Positions 1 through 7,500 of a stretch of DNA of 12,133 bases are shown here, one piece after another. Under the pieces are notes generated by a model that was not told where the DNA came from, ran no database searches, and saw only the letters and a program-made list of their open reading frames with translations. The position numbers and the translations under genes are program-made. This DNA comes from Planctomycetota bacterium (lineage in GTDB: Bacteria; Planctomycetota; Planctomycetia; Pirellulales; Lacipirellulaceae), in assembly GCA_013151315.1 (NCBI GenBank), contig JAADIN010000080.1:1-12133 (forward strand), read 5' to 3'. Position 1 is the stretch's first letter. Every line of letters begins with the position of its first letter.

Positions 1-899
1 GTCTTGGAATAGACCTTTCGCGCATCGGTGACTTGCACCAATTCGCCTTTTCTCATTCCCGTGACCGTGCAAAACGTGACGACCACGTCCTGGAAAGTGA
101 TCGGGACCGCGCTCTCCAGGAGATCTTTCAGTAGCTCCCGACGCTCGCCGAGCCGAAGCTCGTTGACTAGCAGCAGCATCAGGTCGCGATGGCCCAGGTA
201 GCGGACCGTTTTGTAGTTGAGCTGTCGCACCCGGCCGTCCAAGGTTTCGCACAACGTCCCGAGTCCGCCGCTAGTATTGAATGCTTCGTAGCGAACCCCA
301 TCGAGAGAAAAGTGCTCCAGCCCCTCGAGCGGCAGCACTTCGATGCGTCGCTTCTCGTGAATCGCTTCGCACGGATTGCAATACTCGTTGATCAGGCCGT
401 CGGTCGACCAGGTAAGATTGTACTTGAGTGCGCCGGTAGGAAATTGCGGCAAAGCGCCCACTCGCATTTGCACTTGGTCGAGCTCGTCAAAAGACTGCGT
501 CAAATGATTGGCGACGATCGAAATGAACCCAGGCGCGAGGCCGCATTGAGGCATGAAAATTTGCCCCGCCGTGGCTTGGTCGGCAATGGCTCGCACGCGG
601 CGCGTCGTTTCGACATCTTCGGTCAAATCGAAATAGCTCGTGCCCGATTGCAGGGCCACTTCAGCAATTAATGGATTCCACTGAAAGCTGAGTGCCGAGA
701 TGACCGAATCGCAGTTACCCATCGCGGCCTTCAACTGCGAGCGGTCGGTTGCCTCGACCACTTTTGTACGCACCGTCAGTCGGTCCAGCGCCTTCGGGTC
801 GGCATCCGCGACGAGTACCTCGTAGTCGCCCGAGTCGGTTAATAGCCGAGCAATGGTCCGCCCGATTTTCCCCGCTCCCAGTAGCAATACACGATGCAT
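1..899 (-). CDS. Saccharopine dehydrogenase family oxidoreductase (3' end cut by window edge)
   Basis: The frame is open from an ATG at 899-897 to base 1, giving 299 residues without a stop; the C-terminus lies outside the window. The protein begins MHRVLLLGAGKIG, a Rossmann beta-strand plus GxGxxG nucleotide loop (residues 8-13), followed by an acidic D-x-D after the second strand (31-33). Residues 118-126 (QCGLAPGFI) and the later KTVRYLGH (230-237) are hallmarks of the saccharopine dehydrogenase/Lys9 and LKR-SDH family. Members oxidise or form saccharopine with NAD(P), linking lysine to aminoadipate semialdehyde in the cytoplasm; some relatives act on carboxyspermidine instead, so the exact substrate is inferred. 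An AGGG lies 9 nt before the start codon. The gene is divergent from the VOC-like gene at 996. Family confidence is high, substrate confidence moderate. Confidence 0.88.
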   Translation of the reverse strand, partial: MHRVLLLGAGKIGRTIARLLTDSGDYEVLVADADPKALDRLTVRTKVVEATDRSQLKAAMGNCDSVISALSFQWNPLIAEVALQSGTSYFDLTEDVETTRRVRAIADQATAGQIFMPQCGLAPGFISIVANHLTQSFDELDQVQMRVGALPQFPTGALKYNLTWSTDGLINEYCNPCEAIHEKRRIEVLPLEGLEHFSLDGVRYEAFNTSGGLGTLCETLDGRVRQLNYKTVRYLGHRDLMLLLVNELRLGERRELLKDLLESAVPITFQDVVVTFCTVTGMRKGELVQVTDARKVYSK

Positions 900-995
900 A
901 GAAAGTTACCCTATTTTGGTTTGCCTGCCTTGGCCATTTTTGGTCCACTGAGGAAAAGAGTCTCTGCATATTACGTCATCGCTAGGGAATCGAAC
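900..995. promoter_or_regulatory. Shared divergent promoter region
   Basis: This 96-bp gap separates two divergent start codons (899 on minus, 996 on plus), so promoters for both genes must lie here or overlap the coding ends. On the plus strand TAGGGA at 983-988 ends 7 nt before the ATG at 996 and is the likely ribosome binding site; it decides that start over an in-frame ATG at 894, which would overlap the divergent gene. TATTAC at 969-974 could be a -10 element, but it lies very close to the ribosome binding site and I see no convincing -35 partner. Confidence 0.45.
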
Positions 996-2345
996 ATGGC
1001 AAACCCGTCGCCGAGTGCCCCCCCATCTTTTCGGTGGGAGCCGCAACCCGCGGCAGCTACGCTGGTCTCGCAGTTGATTGAACGATTTCTCGAAGCCAAC
1101 CGCGATGCGGCGAAACTTGCCCAGCGGATGCGTGACGAAACGGGAACTCGGCTCGTCGATTGGGTCGACACGATCTGGCTGCCGAAATCGCTCGAGGAGG
1201 CGCTTCTCGAGGTCGGTTTTGAACCGGACGAACGGCAGCCCGACGTTTGGCACCACCCGGGCGGCATCTTTCCGCGGCTGGTGATCGGCGCTGAAAATCT
1301 GACGCTTGGAATCAAGGTCAGCGACGCGCTGAGTTTTGTTCGAGCCCATGGTTTTGACGAATCGCACCTTATGGGGGAGTCGGGGGGCCGGCTTCGCGTT
1401 GCTACGCTTCCGACGCAACACGAGACCGTCTTGGCTGCCATCGAAAGACAAGGTTGGCGAGACCCGTCGATGCCAATCGATTCTTCTGAGCAGATTGCGT
1501 TGGCAGAACAGCACGCTTGCGGTTTCGCCTCGCGGAATCGCTACTGCAATTCGCTGAAGGCGGGTTTCGATGCTTGCGCCAACCTGCTTCGAATAGCCAT
1601 TGACGACCTCGGTAGCGACTGGGCATGCCCTCTCTTTTTTGCCGCGGAGCGAGATTATTGGATGAGCCGCAACCAGGCCGCGCGCGTGCAGTACGGCCGC
1701 CAGCAGCTGCTTGGCCTCGGCTGGGCAAACCACGATCATCACACCTACCGCTCGAGCCGCGAGGGTTTTCATCTTTTGATTGGCGTGCTAGAGCAAATGG
1801 GCTTTCAGTGTCGTGAGAGATTTTATGCGGGCCGTGAGGCAGGCTGGGGCGCTCAAGTGCTGGAACACCCCCCGAGCGGGATTGTCGTCTTTGCCGATGT
1901 CGATCTCTCGCCCGAGGAAATCGCCACCGATTTCTCTCATCAACCCCTGCCACCCCGCGAGCATTTGGGCACCGTCGGCCTGTGGTGTGCGCTGCATGGC
2001 GAGTCGCTGCTCGAAGCGGGCATGCACCATCTTGAATGCCAATTCGACTTCGACGCCGCCCGTCGCCAGCTTGCAAAAGTCGGCGTGGAAACGATGGCCC
2101 CGTTTACCGATTTTTCGTTTTTGAAGCAAGCATTTACCCAAGGCGAAATCTGGCCCGTCCGGCCGAGCCGAATCGAAGCGGCCCTTTCGGGCGGCCATAT
2201 CTCTCGGGAACTGGCCGAACAGTTTTGCCGCCAAGGCGCCCTGGGCTCTCACTTAGAAATCCTCGAGCGCAACGATGGCTACAAGGGTTTTAATCAGTCT
2301 GGCGTCAGTGACATCATCTTGCGCACCGACCCGCGAAAGTGGTAG
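996..2345 (+). CDS. Conserved-looking protein of unknown function, possible VOC-fold metalloenzyme
   Basis: 449 residues, no signal peptide or membrane segment, so probably cytoplasmic. I do not recognise the family with certainty. The start at 996 is chosen because TAGGGA sits 7 nt upstream; the in-frame ATG at 894 would add 34 residues that overlap the divergent gene. Two segments look like vicinal-oxygen-chelate beta-alpha-beta units. Residues 246-305 have HDHHTYRSS, a helix ending in EQMGF, then GWGAQVLEHP and the strand GIVVFADVDL. Residues 343-425 have MHHLECQFDFDAA and later LGSHLEILERN. Such His and Glu residues are typical metal ligands in that fold, but the assignment is inference. 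The size (about 450 aa) and the saccharopine dehydrogenase neighbour make a remote link to DUF1338/HglS 2-oxoadipate dioxygenase worth testing; the primary sequence does not prove it. Convergent with the next gene, 48 bp apart. Confidence 0.72.
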   Translation: MANPSPSAPPSFRWEPQPAAATLVSQLIERFLEANRDAAKLAQRMRDETGTRLVDWVDTIWLPKSLEEALLEVGFEPDERQPDVWHHPGGIFPRLVIGAENLTLGIKVSDALSFVRAHGFDESHLMGESGGRLRVATLPTQHETVLAAIERQGWRDPSMPIDSSEQIALAEQHACGFASRNRYCNSLKAGFDACANLLRIAIDDLGSDWACPLFFAAERDYWMSRNQAARVQYGRQQLLGLGWANHDHHTYRSSREGFHLLIGVLEQMGFQCRERFYAGREAGWGAQVLEHPPSGIVVFADVDLSPEEIATDFSHQPLPPREHLGTVGLWCALHGESLLEAGMHHLECQFDFDAARRQLAKVGVETMAPFTDFSFLKQAFTQGEIWPVRPSRIEAALSGGHISRELAEQFCRQGALGSHLEILERNDGYKGFNQSGVSDIILRTDPRKW

Positions 2346-2393
2346 CCGTTCTCGCCGACCTCCCGCGCCAAACCCGCAGCTTTCCTTCTCAGG

Positions 2394-4226
2394 TTACCTG
2401 CGCTGCCAGAAGGCACACAACGCAATTCCCAACGCAAAAAGCGAACAGGTGGTCGGCTCTGGAACGGCTGCTGCGTTCAGCGAAACGATGGCCCCGTTAA
2501 GCATCTCGCCATTGATCACTTCACCGAGAATCCGAGCACTTCGGTAGTAGATCGAGATGCCTCCCAAGTCGAGCGTTGATCCGGGAGCAACGACAAGACG
2601 GTCCACGTACAGCGCCTCGACGCCTACAAAATCGAGTTGGTTGTCGACGAGGTCGACCAACTGAAGCGTCGTATTATAGCGACCACCGACACGCAACGTG
2701 TCGAGTGCAAAATTGCCCTCGAAACCTTCGTCCAAGTCGCCCAAATCTTGTCCGCCTACCTCCAGATAAGAACTGAGGCTACCCTCAAAGATTCCAGCCC
2801 CATCGGGGCCATCGAAAATCAGTCGAAGGTCATTTAGTCCGGCCAAGTTCTCTTCACTCTGGCTGAAATTCTCAAATGTTCCACCACGGACACGCAGCGT
2901 GCTACCTGGTACGGCCTCCAATATACTCTCGGCGCCAAACGAGATACGATCCTCCACCACAACACGCGCAGGCTCTCGGAAGGCAAACGTGCCTCCGGTA
3001 TTAAAGGTGCCGATCCCGATTTCCAGGATGTCGGTCGCAAGCCGTCCCCCGCTGATTTCGTATCGGCTCGCATCGCCTTCAATCCGCAACATCCCGCCAA
3101 AGTTTGCTCTCCCCCCCGATTGTAAAAAACTAGCCGGTGCCGGCCCCATACTGCCAACAATCACATCGCCATCGACCCGAAGCCGACCCCCTTCTAGTTG
3201 ATAGGAGACACTGTGAAAAGGCAGTAACGGGCTCTCGGGGATATTGAAAGCGGGCATCCACATTTCTAGATTGCCAGCGATGTAGCTAGAGCCACCAGAT
3301 TGGATGAATGAGGGCGATCGTTGCGCTGCCCAAAAACTCAAAGTGTTCTCCATCGCCGGATCTCCAAGGACCAAGCGGTCGGTCAGAAATCGCCCTCCTT
3401 CCAGAGTGTAGGTGCCGTCCTGAATAAGCACCTCGCCGGCAACATTCACTCGCCCCCCCTCTTGCCACACGCCAGGCGAAACCTCTGGCACCGGCAGGAA
3501 AGCAGTGGGCGCAAATGGCCCCCTTGCGTCGATCAAGATCGAATTAGCACGAACTCGACCGCGAGTTATGTGAAACCTCTCTGCAAAAACCGAGAGCTGC
3601 TCCTCGACGTTGAGAACGCCACCATACTGTTCCAATCGACTGACCTGAGGAATCCGGAACGGTATGTTGATGGTTTCCACGTTGGGTATTTCAACGGGTG
3701 ATAAGGCGATAGCACCTGTCGTGGGCAAAATAGGATGGGGCCTGGAATTCAGTGCAATTGGTCCATTGACCGCCAGCAGGGGAAAAAATGGTACGACGAA
3801 CTTCCCTATGCCCGGAGTTGTAATCGGCGGCAAGGGCCTCCGCCCAATATCGACGAATGCCACGTCGAGCACACCGCGATTGAGTTCGTAGGTCCCAACA
3901 TCGATACGTAGGATGCCGAATTGAGAGCGCCCACGCATCTGCTTCACCACTGCATTGGGTGCGCCTGTCAAATTCAGACCCGCTGCTTGAGCCGACCGTA
4001 GGATATGAACAATTCCGCCATTATCAACAGCCGCGTTGTCGGTCGCGCCGGGAACTCCGTTGGTCCAGTTGTCTTCGTCGTGCCATCTTTCGGGCAGTGT
4101 GGGATCCGCCTGCCAACGCGTGTTGGGGCCGACAAGCGTGAGCGCGACAGCCGATTCGATGGCAGTCAGCGAGAACCACGGAGCCAACATCAAGGCTATG
4201 AAGCACGGTATTTTATGAAATGCCAT
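2394..4226 (-). CDS. Secreted PEP-CTERM beta-solenoid protein
   Basis: 610 residues. The N-terminus is a signal peptide (Lys5, hydrophobic core about 6-23, AVA at 26-28 as likely cleavage site). The C-terminus is a PEP-CTERM sorting signal: VPEP at 588-591, a hydrophobic stretch 595-607, then QRR. In this system an exosortase recognises and cleaves the tail during export to the surface or extracellular matrix. The body starts with a W-x-D-x-D-N-W/NGVPG-type motif (48-60) seen in many planctomycete surface proteins. It continues with GG-centred repeats of the form aromatic-x3-GG at about 254, 273, 307, 342, 367 and 389, which suggests a beta-solenoid. Residues 540-570 (LVVAPGSTLDLGG, then YYRSARILG) resemble a recurrent segment before PEP tails in planctomycetes. 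No catalytic domain is visible. An AAGAAGAGAG Shine-Dalgarno (4234-4243) lies 7 nt before the ATG. No exosortase gene is in the window. Confidence 0.88.
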   Translation of the reverse strand: MAFHKIPCFIALMLAPWFSLTAIESAVALTLVGPNTRWQADPTLPERWHDEDNWTNGVPGATDNAAVDNGGIVHILRSAQAAGLNLTGAPNAVVKQMRGRSQFGILRIDVGTYELNRGVLDVAFVDIGRRPLPPITTPGIGKFVVPFFPLLAVNGPIALNSRPHPILPTTGAIALSPVEIPNVETINIPFRIPQVSRLEQYGGVLNVEEQLSVFAERFHITRGRVRANSILIDARGPFAPTAFLPVPEVSPGVWQEGGRVNVAGEVLIQDGTYTLEGGRFLTDRLVLGDPAMENTLSFWAAQRSPSFIQSGGSSYIAGNLEMWMPAFNIPESPLLPFHSVSYQLEGGRLRVDGDVIVGSMGPAPASFLQSGGRANFGGMLRIEGDASRYEISGGRLATDILEIGIGTFNTGGTFAFREPARVVVEDRISFGAESILEAVPGSTLRVRGGTFENFSQSEENLAGLNDLRLIFDGPDGAGIFEGSLSSYLEVGGQDLGDLDEGFEGNFALDTLRVGGRYNTTLQLVDLVDNQLDFVGVEALYVDRLVVAPGSTLDLGGISIYYRSARILGEVINGEMLNGAIVSLNAAAVPEPTTCSLFALGIALCAFWQRR

Positions 4227-4570
4227 TGATCAACTCTCTTCTTGGGGGAATTCTTGGTTCATAGCAGACCGCCCTGATGTCGCCACAAAAAGCTCCATGC
4301 AAAGCCTCATTTTAAGAACACAGAGCAGCAAGCACCACACCTACCTTTGCCAGAAAAATCACGAAATTGCATTGAACGTGATGCCTCCAGGATTCCTTGC
4401 TAGCATCACGCCAAGCCAAGGAACCCAGTATTGCATTAATCGCGATTTTTCGCTAATTTTTCGAGACGGATTGTCTTGGCCCGATGGCTCCCGCGCTGCC
4501 CTCGGCCATTTCTCTCTCGGCAGCGCGACCGCGCTGCTAGCCCAGATTGCTCACGGCAAGGATGCAAAAG
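4227..4570. promoter_or_regulatory. Divergent intergenic region between the PEP-CTERM and ATPase genes
   Basis: These 344 bp hold no gene I can support. They must contain promoters or leaders for both flanking genes. Visible structure includes the direct repeat ATTTTTCG at 4445-4452 and 4456-4463, one helical turn apart; a 7-bp inverted repeat TTCCTTG/CAAGGAA at 4393-4399 and 4417-4423, which could be chance; and the nested hairpin arms listed separately. AAGGA at 4558-4562 is 8 nt before the ATG at 4571 and sets that start. No clear -35/-10 pair or sigma-54 (GG-N10-GC) element was found by eye. An open plus-strand frame at 4297-4650 resembles nothing known and overlaps the ATPase gene out of frame. 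Confidence 0.5.
4492..4537. promoter_or_regulatory. Nested inverted repeats forming two mutually exclusive leader hairpins
   Basis: Three arms are present: CGCGCTGCC (4492-4500), GGCAGCGCG (4519-4527) and CGCGCTGC (4530-4537). The middle arm is a perfect 9-bp complement of the first, with an 18-nt loop. It is also complementary to the third, in practice a 6-bp stem GCAGCG/CGCTGC with a CGACCG loop. Only one can form at a time. The set ends 20 nt before the Shine-Dalgarno of the ATPase gene, so it could be an RNA switch in the leader or a protein-binding site. Function is inferred; the complementarity is directly visible. Confidence 0.45.
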
Positions 4571-7500
4571 ATGAGAATCTCGCAATTGAGCCTCGAAGGA
4601 CGAGGCGCATGGCCCGACCTGCACCTCGACACGCTAAGCCCCCAGCTTAACGTGCTTTTTGCCGACCCGCGAGGCGGGAAAAGCACCGTCGCCCGACTAC
4701 TTGGCCATTTGCTGTACGGCAAAACCGACAGTCCCTGGCGACTCCAATTTGGGCAATCGGTGCCGAGGGCCGAGGGAACGATCTCGGTCGACGCAAAAGA
4801 GGGGCAATTTGTGCTTCGACGCCACTGCGATGTTGACCGGAGCGACGTCGACCTCAAGGGGCGGCTCACGGTCACTTCGGCCGATGGCGGCTCGGTCGAC
4901 AGCCAAACGGTTCGCAACTTGCTCTCCGACCTGGATCCGGCTCTCGCGTCGCAACTCTTTGCCGTTGATTTCAGCGAATCTCCCAACCTGGATAACTTGC
5001 TCAGCGAAACCTTCAGCCGCCAATTCATGGCAACGGGGTTCATGGCAGCGGGGCAGCAAGCTTCGCCAGACTTTACCACGCAGCGACTTTGCTGCAACGC
5101 CTCTCGCACAAGCACCGAGGTCGAACGCATCGACCGGCGACGTGTTGACGAATTGGTTCGTCAGCGCGACGCGATTGCCCAGGAAATCGAACAGCAGATT
5201 TCGGTCCGTCGCCGAGAAAGTGGCGTCCTCGAACAAGAGTTGCATCGTCTTGATACCGAGCTAACCGAGAAACGTCAGCAATCCAAAGTGCTCCGTTCCC
5301 AGCTTCGCGGTGTCGAATCGCAGCTTGCGGAGCTTGAGGCCCAGCTTCGCTATTTTTCGCTAGAAACCACGATCCAACGAGACGCAGACGATCGAGAAAC
5401 TCCGCAGACTCGTCAGCAGCTCGAAGAACTCGACGCCGAGATCGCCCGCTGCCGACAAGCGCTGGGCGACCTGCAAACCCGTGAAGCGGTGGTTCGCATC
5501 GAGCTTGCACAACTAAGCCCCGATGGCACCGCCGACGCGGTCACTTGCTTGGCCGATGGTCGGACGACGCTGTCGGTCATCGAACATTTACTTGACGACC
5601 TCGACGCAGAAATTTCGCAATTGGCGCGGGCTCACGAGCCGGGCCGCTGCTACGGCACCGACGCCCATGCCAAGCTGTCGCCTGTCGCCGAGATTCTTCG
5701 GCAGCAAGTCTACACGCTGTGTGGACAACTTACTGAACAAGAACGCATAGCGCGCCGCCAAGAGGTCGTGACCGAATCGCGGCAACTCATTCGCTCGCAA
5801 ACCGATCTGAGCGAACGACTCGAACTTTTGCTCTCGCGCCGAGAATCGCTCATTCAACAGTCGCGGCAGATTGGCCAACACGTGGCCCTCTCGCCGTTGC
5901 CGCCGGTAGTCGATCATTGTCGTTGCGATCATCACGGCCATTTTCTTGCCGACTCGAATTCCTACCGGCTTGGCAATGCGAGCCGTCCACGAATGGAAAA
6001 CGAAAACCGCGAGCGCCGCGAACAACTGGAACGAGAACGAGACCAGCTTGTCGAGACGCTCACCCACGCACAACGCGATCTCGAACGACTTGAAAATCAT
6101 TGGAAGAACTTGCAGAGCCAGCGGAGTGGGCTTCTCGGCAAGGCCACGATCGAGCAGCAACAGGCAGAACTCAAGCGCCTAGAAACACTTATCAATCGGT
6201 CGCTTGAATCGACGACCGAGCCGCTCGAAAATACGCATTCCAGCGTCTGGCGAGCTTCCGATGTACTCGCCCAACTTACCGACGGGCAATTGGTCCAAAT
6301 TCATCTCGAGCGACATGGCAGGCGAGCTACCGTCGTCGATCGCGCTGGGCAAAATTTGGAAATTGAATCTCTTTCCTTGGCCCAACACGACGCGATTTAT
6401 CTGGCACTTACCCTCGCGTTGGTCGGTTCGTATGCCCGTCGTGGCATTCGGTTGCCGTTGATTCTCGACGAGCCCTTCCTGCGTCAAGATCCCGCCAGTG
6501 CGGCTGCGATGGCTGGGGTGCTCGAAGAATTTGCTCGCGCTGGCCATCAACTGTTGGTCTTCACCGAGGATCGCGACGCACAGCGAAGATTTCGCTTACT
6601 CGGTACGCAGGTTTTCGAATTAGAATCTCTCCGAAGAAAGAGCGTAGCCCCGACCACAACACTTCCCCAATCCATTACGAAAACCCAGCCCACCACCGAA
6701 ACCCGACCCAGCACCGAAACCAAGACCAGCACTCGCGTCGTCCGCAGAACGGCCGACGACCGCCACGCGCCGGCCATTCGACTGGCTTCCTCGGCCGGCG
6801 AGAACGATCGTGGCGACGTCTTTTATCTCACCGAGTCGAGCCCCATGGGCGAATTTCCCGTACTTGGCAACGAAACGGGGGCCCTGTTTCAACAGATCGA
6901 CATCCGAACGGTCGAAGATTTGCTCTCCGCCGACGCCCACGACGTGGCGAGCAAGCTGGGACGTCGCGAAATTCGTCCCGAGACCGTAATCCTTTGGCAA
7001 ACCCACATGGGGCTCATGTGCTTTGTGCCGGAGTTGACGCTCGCTGACGCACAACTGCTTGAGGCCTGTGAGATTGATTCTCCCGACGATTTGTTCGACC
7101 TTGATGCCAAAGTCCTGTTGCGAAGGATCGAAGCGTTTCTCGACAGTGATCGAGGTCGCCGGTTCGATTCTTCGCGCAGCCGCATCAGTAGCTCGCGAAT
7201 GAGCGGCTGGATTCGTGGGTCGCAGCGCAATCGAGACCGCTGGAACCGTTCGCGGTCTCGATATACTTGGCACGGTTCGCAATGGTCGTCTCGTCGGAAT
7301 GGGTCGAGTCGTCGCAGTAGCGACACGTTGCGTCCGTCGACCCGTCGCACAAGTCGTTCGAGTTCGTCAAGAACCGGTTCTTCCAAAGAATCGAAGCAGG
7401 CAAGCCAATATGCCATCCAATCGGGCGAAAGGCGTTTCTATTTGCAACGCACCGACCCCGTGGAAGATGGTCCTTCGATCGGCCCCAAGACGGCCGACCG

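Noticed and set aside
189..671. Open plus-strand frame of 160 codons
   Set aside because: It lies wholly antisense to the clear saccharopine dehydrogenase coding frame, has no recognisable domain, and is a shadow of the GC-rich codon pattern.
894..995. In-frame ATG at 894 as start of the VOC-like gene
   Set aside because: It would overlap the divergent gene's start, lacks a Shine-Dalgarno, and adds low-quality sequence. ATG 996 has TAGGGA at proper spacing.
906..1772. Long minus-strand frame of 288 codons
   Set aside because: It is antisense to the 996-2345 gene and has an Arg-rich composition typical of shadow frames, with no domain motif.
4393..4423. 7-bp inverted repeat TTCCTTG/CAAGGAA as an operator
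   Set aside because: It is short with a 17-nt spacer, which is expected by chance in a region of this size.
4547..4570. TTG 4547 or ATG 4562 as start of the ATPase
   Set aside because: AAGGA at 4558-4562 overlaps ATG 4562 and is ideally spaced only for ATG 4571, which also gives the usual MRI N-terminus of such ATPases.
4297..4650. Open plus-strand frame of 117 codons in the intergenic region
   Set aside because: It overlaps the ATPase start out of frame, has no ribosome site or family resemblance, and its C-terminal part is Arg/Pro-rich shadow sequence. I also looked for a remnant of an SbcD/YhaO nuclease here and saw none.
6620..7282. Minus-strand frame of 220 codons antisense to the ATPase
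   Set aside because: It is a shadow of the Arg/Ser/Thr-rich coding region. Its Gly/Val runs come from complementing the Thr-rich repeats.
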